From Oreohelix idahoensis (Eukaryota > Mollusca > Gastropoda > Stylommatophora > Oreohelicidae): 64,000 bases of DNA. The notes under the pieces are model-generated. The model saw only the letters and a program-made list of their open reading frames with translations. It did not search any database and had not been told where the DNA came from. Where the stretch lies: assembly GCA_024509875.1 (NCBI GenBank), contig JAMPIV010014838.1, positions 186,001-250,000 of the forward strand, read 5' to 3'. The translations under genes were made by a program, and so were the position numbers. Shown one piece after another: positions 11,352-21,445 of the stretch (within the stretch, counting starts at the first letter, position 1; every line of letters starts with the position of its first letter).

Positions 11352-11735
11352 TCAGACTGTTATAAACGGGTGCTTGCGTAGAATAGAAGGACTGAAATGG
11401 TATGACAAAGTCACAAATGTGGAATTGATGACAAGAACCAGACAAGTGCCAGTGGAACAAGAATTGAGAAGAAGACGCTGGCGATGGATATGACACACAT
11501 TGAGGAAACCTGTTGATAGCATTACAAGGCAGTCCTTGTTCTGGAATCCACATGGAAAGAGAGGCAGAGGTAGACCAAAAAACACATGGAGAAGAGAACT
11601 GGAAACAGAGGTGAAAATGATGAGGAAAACATGGAAAGAACTTGAGCAGATGGCACAGGACAGGAAGACTTGGCATGTGTTTGTTGAAGGCCTATGCTCC
11701 TCGGGGAGCTAAAGGGTATTGATTGATTGATATGC
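11352..11735 (+). mobile_element. LINE-2 3' end with ATTG tail
   Basis: Continuous C-terminal LINE-2 sequence: the block GGGTGCTTGCGTAGAATAGA, then GRGRPKNTWRRE in one frame, then GGCCTATGCTCCTCGGGGAG. It ends in GGGTATTGATTGATTGATA. A short tandem-repeat 3' tail (ATTG)n is typical of RTE-like LINEs. Confidence 0.75.
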
Positions 11736-11744
11736 CACTTCACC

Positions 11745-12105
11745 TGTGTATTACCAGGGCTCGAAAGGGGAACAAAGAATAATAACACTGTACCCTACCA
11801 GACATGTCGTAAAAAGCAACTAAGGATTGGGCATGGGGGCTGGTTACCCCATACTGTAAAAAATTTCTTACCACAAATACGTCAACAAACAATGTGGATA
11901 AGTCAGATGCAGAATATCAGTCAGTTCAGCTGTCCAAGACAGAAGAAAGTCCGCTGGAAAGAAGACTGATGAAGTAACCTATATAAAGCCAAGAGGATTC
12001 TGGGTTGCTGACTGTGAAGACATGGAAAGAACTAGAGCTGATTGCACATGACTGGAGGACTTGGCGTGTGCTCCTTGGGGCGCTGAAGGGTATTGATTGA
12101 TATAT
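11745..12105 (+). mobile_element. LINE-2 derivative: 5' leader fused to 3' end
   Basis: The first part (GACATGTCGTAAAAAGCAAC, GGGGCTGGTTACCCCATACT) matches the 5' leader of the main LINE-2 copy, read on its strand at about 46150 down to 46080. The last part (AGACATGGAAAGAACTAGAG to GAAGGGTATTGATTGAT) is the LINE-2 3' end. The roughly 2.5 kb of coding sequence between them is absent. This is a short non-autonomous form that keeps both ends. Confidence 0.6.
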
Positions 12106-12357
12106 CACTTGCTATCATTGGAATTCTTGTGAGGCACTTTCTGGCCTTTGTATTTTTTTCAGAGACTTAGGCACATTTGCTTGCATTATCCCGGCTGCTA
12201 AAAGATATTTGACGCACATGAGCTGTAAGGCTTATTAGAGACATTTGACACTTGCTATCCTCAGCCTAGTTGCCAGAAGCTTGCAATGCTTACATTTGTT
12301 GCCAACTGGCTTTAAACAGTTATAGTCAAGGCAAATATATGGTGGGGTGCTCTACAC

Positions 12358-12529
12358 CAGTAGTTCTCAACATGGGCCTTATGGCCTCACAGGTGGCCAT
12401 GCCATATTACTAGAGGGCCACAGTAAGATGGTAAAGTACCTTTTTTTCAGCTAACAGGGACTATGACAGAGGTAAATAAGGCTCAGAAGGGGGCAATGAG
12501 CACACACAAAATAAGGTTGAGAACCACTG
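12358..12529. mobile_element. hAT-type MITE, 172 bp
   Basis: Terminal inverted repeats CAGTAGTTCTCAAC and GTTGAGAACCACTG are flanked by 8-bp duplications CTCTACAC and CTCTACAT (one mismatch). 8-bp target duplications and CAG...CTG ends are characteristic of hAT elements. There is no coding capacity. It lies 59 bp upstream of the palmitoyltransferase membrane exon at 12589. Confidence 0.85.
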
Positions 12530-12588
12530 CTCTACATCAGTGTTATTCAGACAGTTAAAGTGAAAGCCTCCTTACCTTTCCCTTTTAG

Positions 12589-12754
12589 GGCCTGGTTTTT
12601 TGCATTTGTATGCTCATTGGGAGTACTGGCTGCCATATCAGACTACTTATGTTTATACATCCTTTACTACATCACGTGGGACTGGCTGATTGTGTTGGGA
12701 ATGCTGGAGTTAGTCATATGTTCAATTGTTATTGGAGTGGTCGTTAATATGACG
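12589..12754 (+). CDS. DHHC palmitoyltransferase, membrane exon A1
   Basis: A 166-nt exon after TTTCCCTTTTAG and before ACG/GTAAGA. It enters in phase 2 and leaves in phase 0, exactly matching the donor phase at 5295. The 55 codons encode two hydrophobic spans with aromatic borders (WFFAFVCSLGVLAAI and LGMLELVICSIVIGVVV). These fit the two transmembrane helices that follow the DHHC domain in all PATs. Joined to the previous exon it reads VGYYNR-AWFF, comparable to the family's N-K/R-W-x-F-F junction. It is an alternative to exon A2 at 21274 and should precede either last exon. Confidence 0.88.
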
Positions 12755-12769
12755 GTAAGAACCCCTTAG

Positions 12770-13200
12770 ATTTTGAAACTGAAGGCGAGAGGTTGGCAGT
12801 TTTTGAGAGCCTGAGATATTTGAAGGAGGATGCTGTGTTATTGCATATAAATAAAATTTTCCATGACTTCCATTGTGTTTTTACAAGCTAGTTACTTATT
12901 TTAAGGGGAGGAGTTACAATGAATGGCTATTTTTATAAATAACTGCAAGATTTCAGTTAAAATACACAGGATTAACTTACAGCAATAATAGTTATGCATA
13001 ACAAAGAGTTTAATGGTACATTGCTATTGGTTGCCAAGGAAATGGTGGCTGCATTGAACTTTATTGCTCTATATTCATACAAGTACCACATTTGAATAGG
13101 GTGCTCATCATAATATTATAACAAATATTGGTTGGAACAGATTTTCTATAGCTTTAATGGGTCCTGTGCTACAGGACTTTAAATTTAATGTCTAAAAATA
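12770..13200. other. Intron sequence, nothing recognised
   Basis: AT-rich sequence between exon A1 and the LINE-1 insertion. No motif stands out. Confidence 0.4.
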
Positions 13201-13212
13201 GTAACAGGTTTC

Positions 13213-16200
13213 TTACTTACTTAGTCGTTCCCCTTCTACCGTGAGGTGTAGAGGTTTGGAAGAGAGAGCGCCAGACTATTCTATCAGCTGTCTTCTTCCT
13301 GGCCTGGTTCCATTCTAGTCCTCGGTCCTTCAAAGATTGTCTAATGTTGTCCTCCCAGCGGACTCTGGGTCGTCCTGGAGGTCTGGATCCCTGGCTCTTT
13401 GTTTCCCATGCTTGTCGTGGTAGCCGATCTTCTCCCATTCTGCAGACATGGCCAAACCATCTTAGTTGGGACTGTTCTATTTGGGTCTGCAGCGGATGGG
13501 ATTTTAGGCCTTGACGGATCGTCTGGTTGCGGACCATGTCTCTTCTTGTTACTTCAACCACTTTCCTCAGATACCTCATTTCTGAGGTTTGGATCTGGCT
13601 TTTGTGGGTTGTAGTCATTGCCCACGACTCGCATCCATATGTCAAGACTGGGACATAGGTGGAGCGGTATACAGCCATCTTCGTTTTCTTACCAACCTCT
13701 TTCTTGCTGAGGAATCCACGATTTATGGCCTGAAAAAGTCTCCCAGCCGCTGCTTTTCGAGTGGCCAACTCTTCTTTGATGCCTCCCTTTCGGTCTATAA
13801 TAGCTCCGAGATATTTAAAGTGGTCGACCTGCTCCAGGACCTGTTCTCCCAACTTAATCTGATGTTTTCTTTCTTCTCGTGATATCACCATGGATTTTGT
13901 TTTAGAGCTGCTTATGACCATCCCTCTCTTCTCCAGCTCTTCCTTCCAGACTTGCAGGTTGGATTGGAGATGTGCCTCTGATTTAGCAATCAGGGCAACA
14001 TCATCAGCAAATGCCAGCTCCGAAATATAGACCTGTCTCATCTTCCAGTACCCCACTGAATACTTTCTTGTTCTCTCCTTACATGCCTTGATGACATCGT
14101 CCATAAGGAGTATGAAGAGGTAAGGTGATAGGATATCACCTTGTCTTACACCAGTGGTGGTCCTGAACTCTTCTGACTTATGGTTTGCTGTCCTCACATA
14201 ATTTCTGCAAGACTTGTAGAAGCTCTGTATAGCATGAATCAGAGGTGCTGGAATATTCTTCCTTGCCAAACAGTCCCAAAGTTTGCTCCAGGGGACCCTG
14301 TCAAACGCCTTTTCCAGATCTATGAAACAAAGATGGATCTCACTCTTATACTCAAGGGCCTTTTCACTCAGCTGTCTGAGTGTGAAGATTAGGTCTTGAG
14401 TACTTCGGTTTGCTCGGAATCCGCACTGGACCTCATCCAATTGTGGCTCAGCTAGGCGTCGGAGTCTCTGCTCTAGGATTCTAGAGTAGATTTTACCAGG
14501 GACACTGAGAAGGGATATGCCTCTATGGTTTCCACATTGTCGATTGTCACCCTTTTTGAAAATTGGTGTTATGATGGCAATCTCCCAATCCTTTGGTATG
14601 GTCTTGTTGCACCATGCTGCCTGTAGGACCTTTAAGAGTAATAGGTCGCCTGATGCTCCCATGTACTTAACCATTTCTGGTGTTATACCATCATGCCCTG
14701 CTGCTTTGCCCATCTTGATTTTCTCTAGTGCTGCCCTCAGTTCTTCCATCTTTATGTCATCTTCACCATCATTGGTTTCTTCTGTGTCAGTGGTTATCAT
14801 TTCTGATGCTTCATCATGCTCACCATCCAGGAGTTCTGAGAAATATTCTTTCCATCTTTCCATTACTTCCTTCGGGGCAGTAAGCAATTTGCCTTGCTTG
14901 TCCTTTATAAATTTGAGAGGGCATTGTTTTTCTTTCCTCATGTTCTTTAGGGTCTTATAGAACAATTTCTGGTTTTCTTGTGCATCTTTTTCTAGCTTTT
15001 CTCCAAATTCTTCCCAGGACTTCTGTTTTGCTGCTAGCACTTTGTTCTTTGCTTCTGTTCTGAGTGTCACATATTCTCTATATTTTTCCATTTGTCCTGT
15101 TGTGTTTTTAGCTCCTAAGTATTGTTTCCATGCCATTTTCTTCTCTCTTATTTTCTCTTTGACTTCCTCTGTCCACCAAGGTGTCCTCTTTCTCTGGTTC
15201 CCAAGTCGGACTTCACCGCATGCTTCTGCAGCAGCTGTCTTTATGATATCCTTGAATTTATTCCAGAGGGTTTCCAAGTCATCAGGTCGTTCTTCTGTGT
15301 TGCTCACTGCTGTAGCAATAAGCCCCTGATATCTGGTCTTAATTTCTGGCTCTCTCAGCTTGTAGGTCCTAATGCTCATTTCTCCTGCTCGTTTACTTGG
15401 TTTCTTGCGTGATGTTGGGCAGTTCCTAGGCTGAGCAACTCTTTCAGTTGTTCGTTTGATTGTTAGCAGGTAGTGATCACTTCCAATCTCTGGCCCCCTC
15501 CAGACTCTTGCATCTCGGACATATCTGAATGAGCTTCTCCGAACAATGGCATAGTCGATCACTGACTTCTCATTCTTGGTTGGTTCACATCTAGTGTATG
15601 CATGTATGCGCTTATGGGGGAACTTTGTGTTTGTAATGATCAGATTCTGCTCACTGCAGAATCTAAGGAGTCGCTTTCCATTGTCATTGAGAGTATCTTC
15701 TCCATATCTTCCGATAACTCCACCCCATCTAGCATGGTCATTTCCAACTCTGGCATTAAAATCTCCGAGCATAATAACTTCATCTAGGCAGTCATCCACT
15801 GTCCTTTGAAGCAGCTCGAAGAATTCCTCCTTGACCTCTGCTCTCTCATCCTCATTTGGCCCATACACTATGACCAGGTTGACTATGGTTTCTCCTTCTT
15901 TTAGTTTTACAACCATAATGCGCTCCGAGACAAAGTTCCATCCCTTGATACTATCTTTTTGATTTTGGGCCACAATGCAACCCACGCCCCCTTTAGCCCT
16001 TTCAGATATGGGTACACCACTGTAGAGCAACGTGTTGCCATTGAGATCCATGACTCCTTGTCCTTTTTTCTTCGTTTCCGTTATAGCCAGGATTTCTAGT
16101 TTTGCTTTCCTCATCTCTTCCACCAGCTCCTCTTCCTTCCCATTTATACTTCTTGTGTTCCAAGTTCCATAAGTCGTAGTCCGTAGTCCGTTCCAGTTCG

Positions 16201-16376
16201 TCGCCTTTAGAATCAGTCCGGTTTTCTTTCTTGTAGTTCGCGTAATCATGATTTAAAGCAAACAGGTGATTGGCCTGTTGTGCCTTTGCATGGTGGAGGG
16301 GCTGCCTCCTTACGGCCTCCATGCAGGCCGCCCTCCTCCTTTTTCATCCGGGCTTGGGACCGGCATTGGCGGAGTT
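13213..16376 (-). mobile_element. LINE-1 copy A, full-length RTE-like retrotransposon
   Basis: 3164 bp bounded by a perfect 12-bp target-site duplication GTAACAGGTTTC (13201-13212 and 16377-16388). The 3' end (low coordinate) is a short tandem tail, TTACTTACTTAG on the + strand, i.e. (TAAG)n. The 5' end has a compact GC-rich leader of about 130 bp. Single ORF, no poly(A), microsatellite 3' tail and short leader are RTE-clade traits. Copy B at 58349 has the same two ends, and a 5'-truncated copy lies at 33645. It sits in the long intron between exons A1 and A2 of the palmitoyltransferase, in antisense. Confidence 0.93.
13217..16249 (-). CDS. LINE-1A endonuclease/reverse transcriptase (1010 aa)
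   Basis: This is an intact polyprotein for target-primed reverse transcription. The AP-like endonuclease spans about residues 25-265 with TWN (30), ITET (56-59), LGDFNARVGN (161-170) and the GSDHY active-site block (256-260). The reverse transcriptase spans about 500-800: GKAAGHDGI, then DLEKAFD (palm Asp, about 644-650), GVRQGDILSP (700-709) and the catalytic FADD (747-750). The C-terminal region carries LTYGCESW and a basic GRPRVRWEDN stretch, common in RTE-like proteins. No stop or frameshift, so it may be active. The start at 16249 gives MITRTT; copy B begins further upstream. There is no ORF1 zinc-knuckle protein. Confidence 0.9.
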   Translation of the reverse strand: MITRTTRKKTGLILKATNWNGLRTTTYGTWNTRSINGKEEELVEEMRKAKLEILAITETKKKGQGVMDLNGNTLLYSGVPISERAKGGVGCIVAQNQKDSIKGWNFVSERIMVVKLKEGETIVNLVIVYGPNEDERAEVKEEFFELLQRTVDDCLDEVIMLGDFNARVGNDHARWGGVIGRYGEDTLNDNGKRLLRFCSEQNLIITNTKFPHKRIHAYTRCEPTKNEKSVIDYAIVRRSSFRYVRDARVWRGPEIGSDHYLLTIKRTTERVAQPRNCPTSRKKPSKRAGEMSIRTYKLREPEIKTRYQGLIATAVSNTEERPDDLETLWNKFKDIIKTAAAEACGEVRLGNQRKRTPWWTEEVKEKIREKKMAWKQYLGAKNTTGQMEKYREYVTLRTEAKNKVLAAKQKSWEEFGEKLEKDAQENQKLFYKTLKNMRKEKQCPLKFIKDKQGKLLTAPKEVMERWKEYFSELLDGEHDEASEMITTDTEETNDGEDDIKMEELRAALEKIKMGKAAGHDGITPEMVKYMGASGDLLLLKVLQAAWCNKTIPKDWEIAIITPIFKKGDNRQCGNHRGISLLSVPGKIYSRILEQRLRRLAEPQLDEVQCGFRANRSTQDLIFTLRQLSEKALEYKSEIHLCFIDLEKAFDRVPWSKLWDCLARKNIPAPLIHAIQSFYKSCRNYVRTANHKSEEFRTTTGVRQGDILSPYLFILLMDDVIKACKERTRKYSVGYWKMRQVYISELAFADDVALIAKSEAHLQSNLQVWKEELEKRGMVISSSKTKSMVISREERKHQIKLGEQVLEQVDHFKYLGAIIDRKGGIKEELATRKAAAGRLFQAINRGFLSKKEVGKKTKMAVYRSTYVPVLTYGCESWAMTTTHKSQIQTSEMRYLRKVVEVTRRDMVRNQTIRQGLKSHPLQTQIEQSQLRWFGHVCRMGEDRLPRQAWETKSQGSRPPGRPRVRWEDNIRQSLKDRGLEWNQARKKTADRIVWRSLFQTSTPHGRRGTTK

Positions 16377-16389
16377 GTAACAGGTTTCA

Positions 16390-18020
16390 CCAAGTTTTAT
16401 AAAGTAATTCTAAATTTAGATAAGAGCAGAAATCTGTTCAGACACAAATTTTAAAATACAGTGGTTTTTTTCACAGGAAAAGCACACTTTTACTTTTTAA
16501 AAATCAGTTTTCAAACTCAGAATACACCTTTTCATATGTCTGACAATTGATTTTGGCATATCCCAGATTATTTTTACAAATGGACTAAGCCAAATTTCTT
16601 ATTTGAAAAAAGTTAGACTTAAAAGCCAGTGCCGATTCTCCCCTTAAACAAAACTTAACGTGCACATAAAATACAAAAAGTAAACTACGTTGGCTCCTGA
16701 AAGTAAGTAAAATTGTGTTGGCAAGTCCTTGTTTATCTTTTATAAATTAGAACATTTCAAATGGTTGCACTTGTAGTGCAAGGGCTTTAAGATAGAATTT
16801 AGCTGGTCCGTGAGTAACGAAACAACTACTGTAATGTCACATCATCATCTACATTTTCAGGTAAGTCATTTTTTTTTCTTTTCTTTCTTTTTGTTTTGTG
16901 TGTGTGTGACAGCAAGGCATTCTGGCATTGCTGATACTAAATTTTTTTTTCTCCCAAATACTTTTGTCAGTCTGTGTATTTGCAGTTTTGTGTTATTTTA
17001 AAAAAATGTTGAGCTGGCTTGATGTTTTCAAAGTATTAATAAAAATTACTTTGTTAGTTCCCGTTGTGTTTGTTTGGAATACAAGATTCCATAATTTAAA
17101 AAATACAGCATTCAGTATAGGTTGAAACTGCAAACATCGAAGCTTCTACTATTATAAGTATAAATTTTTTTGTTTCATTTTTTTCATCTCAGACATTAAG
17201 AAACATATCTTCTGTCATTGTTATATTTATATTAAGAACAAAAAAAACAGCAAAAATTAGCTTCAATCAAGTGATCAGGTGGTGTGCTGATACATCTGGT
17301 AAAGTTTATGGAGTTTTTCCAGATAGTTTATTGTGTGTGTGTGGCTTGAATGGAAATATTCAGATAGTTTTTTTTGTCTGTGTGTGGCTTGAATGCAAAT
17401 ATTGCGTGTGTGTAGATTATTTTGCTTCCTGAGGCACAGTGTCATGCCTTACTGTTCATGGCATCTAGTGACATTTAATTACAGTTTAGGATTTTAATTA
17501 TATTCTTTTCTAGATTCTGTATTACCACAGGGGTTGCTTATTTCACATTCCATCTTTATTTGTTAGTCTTTTTTTTTTTTAATCCACCACACCAAAATAA
17601 GCAACACCTCTTGCTACCTCTTGAAAGCAATAACTGATTCTCTAAAAGTACCTTTCACTCAAAAAATCAATTGTTGGCCCAAACTGTTCAAAGTTTCCTT
17701 TAGATTGAAATGAATTGAGACTTTAGAAGGAATCTGTTGTTCTGGACGGTTGTGCCTTAAATTTTTTTTTTCAAGTGTGTTAAATATTATTTTCAAATGC
17801 TCAATGCATAGTGAGGTGAATCTTCATGTTAATAAGCTTGTTTTTCACTAAAAAAAAGTTTTATTTTTAAAATCTCTACTTTTGTTTCTTGAAATCAATT
17901 TCAGGGCTTCCAATACAATAAAGCATAAAAATACTTTAAAATATTTGTGTGTACAAAAAAGTGGAGCACTAATAAAGGAATTCTGTTTATTTCAATATTT
18001 CTGTTGAACTTTTCTTATAG
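16390..18020. other. Long intron stretch
   Basis: AT-rich, with runs of T and A. An imperfect roughly 55-bp tandem duplication around 17320-17405 contains TGTGTGTGGCTTGAATG twice. Apart from a splice-like site at 16860 nothing coding was recognised. Confidence 0.4.
16850..16866 (+). promoter_or_regulatory. Candidate recursive splice site (zero-length exon)
   Basis: ATTTTCAG is directly followed by GTAAGT, with the junction at 16860/16861. An acceptor fused to a consensus donor is the hallmark of recursive (ratchet) splice sites in long introns. It lies on the sense strand of the palmitoyltransferase, within the roughly 8.5-10.8 kb intron after exon A1. The pyrimidine tract is only moderate, so it may be coincidental. 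Confidence 0.3.
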
Positions 18021-18492
18021 AGGTACACCACTGTTTTTCTGGCATCCTATTTCCTAAGCCTTGGCAGGGTTTCAATTTTGCTAGACCAATAGAGGTCATG
18101 TAATAATTATTCAACTGTACACCTCTGACTCACAAATTATACACCTCCCATGTTTCTACAGCACCATTAATTACTAGATACTCAAACAAAAGCTAAATGT
18201 AAATTAAATGATCAAATCAAATACTAGTTTTTTTTTTTTTAAAGGGAAAGGATCCCATTTATACAGGTACATTGGTATAAATGATATATGTTTATTGACT
18301 TGACTTTGATCCACTGTCATTGAGCGTCAGCTCTTGGTGGCATATATGTTTATTAGTATCAGTGAAATAGAATGATTAATTAAACGTAAACTAGTCTTGC
18401 AGTTACATGAACTTCAGTTGCCCTCTAGTAATGTTACCTGGATTAAAAGAGGTGCCGGGCCATCAGTTCCTGGAAAATCGGTGGTGTACCTG
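18021..18492. mobile_element. Non-autonomous DNA element, 22-bp terminal repeats
   Basis: The left end AGGTACACCACTGTTTTTC and the right end GAAAATCGGTGGTGTACCT are inverted repeats, agreeing at most of about 22 positions. Both are bordered by TATA-like flanks (TTATAG and GTATAT), which suggests a TA-type target. It is 472 bp with no ORF. The superfamily was not identified. Confidence 0.65.
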
Positions 18493-18958
18493 TATATGAA
18501 GTTACATTTCTCAGAATGTGTCTGGATTTTTTTGGCCTAATGTAAGTAAAATAAATTCTTTTTTATTTTTTAAACTTGTACATAATAAAAAGTAGATTGC
18601 TTATGATTGTTAAACTGGCAGCTTGCTTGTTTCATGACATCTGTCTTACAACAGATGTTTATTTCATTGTAAGACTGGTAGGTTAAGTCATTGTTTATGC
18701 TGTCCCTTGAAAGCTGCACATGGTACCACATTGAGTTTATTATGGTGTAGCTACAAATACTTACATTCACTGGCATTACAACCAGCTTGGATCATCAGGA
18801 GAAGATATAGTATTTTTTTAAAATTACTTTTTGATATTGTAATACTTGAAAGTGTGAAATAATTATGAACGTAACACATGCTCAGTTATGATATGCAGTC
18901 TGTCAACTGTGTAACTATGATTGGTGGCATTGAATATAGCCTGATGAGTAGTTATTAA

Positions 18959-19166
18959 CCAACGGGCTGATCACCCGTTTGCCAGTCACTTCGATTACGG
19001 AAACAACAGCAAATGGATTGATTTGCCGTTGCCCTAAAGACGCCAATAGGCGTGATGGGAAACAATGGCAAAGAAAACCTATCTGCTGTTGCCCTAAGAC
19101 GCCACTAGGCGTAATGGCCACTGACTGCTTTGACGGTCGGTGGCTAAGGACGGAAGAAGAAGAGAA
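18959..19166 (+). mobile_element. SINE-C copy, GAA-tailed
   Basis: 208 bp flanked by a 13-bp duplication GAGTAGTTATTAA (18946-18958 and 19167-19179). It begins CCAACGGGCTGATCACC and ends ...GGACGGAAGAAGAAGAGAA. It is nearly identical to the copy at 51319. Internally it has a repeated motif, GCCCTAAAGACGCCAATAGGCG and then GCCCTAAGACGCCACTAGGCG. No clear RNA polymerase III B box was seen, so the promoter type is open. Confidence 0.85.
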
Positions 19167-19250
19167 GAGTAGTTATTAACGTAATTTTGTCCTCCGAACT
19201 GATAAACAGTTGTTATCATTCTCTCTCAATATACAGAAGTCTAAAATAAT

Positions 19251-20195
19251 ATGTACATGTGCTTCATTGACTGTAAGAAGGCTTTTGACAGAGTCCATCA
19301 CGAGAAAATAATTGAATGCCTCGAAGACATAGGTATTGATGGAAAAGACATAAGAATGCTCAGTAACCTCTATTGGGAGCAAACTGCTACAGTAATATCT
19401 GGCAGGATATACTCACCATATATAGACATAAAAAGAAGTGTCAGACAAGGTTTTGTGCTGTTCTCCTGCCTATTTAATCTATACACAGAAAAAATATTTA
19501 AAAAGATACAGCAAATGCCAGGACTGAACATCAGTAGAAGGTCAATAAACAACCTTAGATAAGCAGTTGATACCATGTTGTTAACTGAAAGTAAAAAGGA
19601 TTTACAAATGCTAGTGAAGCAGGTAAACAGCATAAGTCATGAATATGGATTGGACTTAACAATAACTATGATAGTTAGCAAAACAGACGATAAGCTCACA
19701 TTAAAGATAGGTATAAATGAAAAAATCCTGGAACAAGTCAAGAGCTTCTCATATCTTGGTCATATAATAACAGAAGATGGCAGACGTGAAACAGAAATCA
19801 AGAAGAGAATAGGAATGGACAATGAATAAGCAGCTGAAAGAAAGAATTGAGGTTCTCGAGATGTGGATATATAAAGGAATGGGGCGCATCTCATGGAAAG
19901 AGAAGAAAACAAATAAAGTGGTCCTAGAAAACCAAGGTATGAAAAGAGATCAAAATTAGACAGCTAAAATATTTTGACCACATAAAAAGACATAACACCT
20001 TGCAGAAGACCATAATAGAAGGGAGAGTTGAAGGCAAACATGCAAGGGGAAGACAGTGCTGTAAGTGGGAAGATAACATCAACAGATGGACAGGAAAGAG
20101 TCTATCAGAGTGCACCACCAAGACAAGAGATAGAAGACTTTGAAGATCCATCACAGCCAACCTTCGTTGTGGAGATGGCACCTGATGATGATGAT
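19251..20195 (+). pseudogene. LINE-3 reverse transcriptase C-terminal part
   Basis: Begins inside the palm domain (CFIDCKKAFDRVHHEK) and passes SVRQG (decayed GVRQG), VKSFSYLGHIITEDG and HIKRHNTLQKTI. It ends at RDRR...ITANLRCGDG followed by TGATGATGATGATGA. Several stops and shifts break it, and the FADD region is damaged. It is a 5'-truncated copy of an RTE-like LINE with a (TGA)n tail; a better preserved 3' end is at 50166. Confidence 0.8.
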
Positions 20196-20204
20196 GACAT
20201 GCCT

Positions 20205-20262
20205 GAAGGTGCAGCAGTTCTATTCTTTCTTTGTCTCGTCAAAGATTCCAGGGAACTGCAAG
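20205..20262 (-). repeat. Repeat E, short fragment
   Basis: CATGCCTGAAGGTGCAGCAG and TATTCTTTCTTTGTCTCGTC match the leader-type end of repeat E, in reverse orientation. It directly follows the LINE-3 tail. Confidence 0.45.
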
Positions 20263-20659
20263 GGGCAGTAAGTGCAAATGTTTTGTATAATACGTCTGGT
20301 AACCGTAATCTTTTCAGTTATGGGAGGTACAAATTTGACATATAATCATTTTTTGTTAAAATGTTAAGAGTCTGAATTTCATTTATTACAGTCTTAGTGC
20401 ATTGTTCTCATTTGCTGTTTCTTCCATTCTTGTAGCAAATTTTATAGATGTGATCAGTGTACACTGTTGTTTTAGTTGATGACACATTTTAATTTCGTCC
20501 ATTAATATTTTATATATATTTTTTTTTACTTGAGTCATTTGCTGCTGTTACTTCAACTTTATTTAAAATCTTTGTAATGTAGAATATGTGCTTAGTAGTT
20601 CATATTTATTTGGATTAAGCTAGTGTGTGTGTGCACTTTATTTTTGCATAAAATTACCT

Positions 20660-21055
20660 TTCTTTCCAGTCTGCTGATATTTCTTCACTGTCTTAGACTT
20701 TATCTAGCAGTTTGCATACCTCTGTTGAGGTGTCATTGTCTGCTTTGATGACCTCTGCTGCAATGCCATCTGGGCTAGCAGTTTTTCCACCTCTTAGAAG
20801 TTTTATGGCTTTCTTTATTTCTTTTTTATTTAGGTTTTCACAGTTAACTTGTTATTCCTTTTCTGCTGGTTGGATTTCTGGGGATTAATGTGGAAACGGT
20901 CTGTTTAGAAGTTCTTCAAATTTTCTGTCCATCTTTTCATCTGCTATTTTATGCTGCTAAGGAATGTTCCATTCTTGTCCTTGATAAGGCCATTTGATTG
21001 CTTTCCCTGTTTGCTTCAGTGTGCTGTTGTACAGGTCTCTCATACTTGATGCAGC
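20660..21055 (-). pseudogene. LINE-2 RT fragment
   Basis: Colinear with 44340-44760 on the - strand. Shared blocks are CTCTGCTGCAATGCCATCTG, CTTAGAAGTTTTATGGCTTT and TTCCATTCTTGTCCTTGATA. Heavily mutated. Confidence 0.65.
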
Positions 21056-21273
21056 AAATGTTATAACTTGCTCAGTTACATCACTGGCTTAGAGGGAACA
21101 TGGCTGACTACAGCCACTATGAATAAAGATAACTTCTAGTAGACCATAGCACCTCTTGCAATCCTCTGGTTCACACTAATTATGTACAGACAAAAAGTGC
21201 GCATGTTTAACTCAACTTGGGATATTCTTTGTAATGTAAAGTACTACCCAGAAGGATTGTGGATAATTTTCAG

Positions 21274-21445
21274 GGTAAGCTTTTTGCTGTTTGTGCTGAT
21301 GGTGAACATTAATGGATGGCTAGCACAGATCTTTCTGCATGTTGTCTGGCAGCTTGAGAACTTTGCATTCAGAGTGGACTACATCATTGCAAGCATGCTG
21401 TTGACTATTTATGGTCTTGTTTCTCTTGGTGTTTTCATAATCACT
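21274..21445 (+). CDS. DHHC palmitoyltransferase, membrane exon A2
   Basis: A 172-nt exon after GATAATTTTCAG and before ACT/GTGAGT. It has the same phases as exon A1 (2 in, 0 out). The 57 codons again give two hydrophobic segments (VSFLLFVLMVNI and DYIIASMLLTIYGLVSLGVFII) with the same end register (...IIT against A1 ...NMT). Sequence identity to A1 is low, so it is either an old duplication or a separately evolved cassette. Splicing A1 to A2 would shift the frame and reach a stop after about 12 codons. They can therefore be used only one at a time. It lies 76 bp upstream of the hAT insertion. Confidence 0.75.

Noticed and set aside
14517..14960. Long + strand open frames (for example 147 codons) across the LINE-1 copies
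   Set aside because: Antisense shadows of the LINE polyprotein; the same frames recur at 59657-60103 opposite copy B.
18979..19179. 66-codon frame with Lys-Asp-Ala-Asn-Arg motifs, repeated at 51339
   Set aside because: Runs through SINE-C; repetition reflects the repeat, not a protein.
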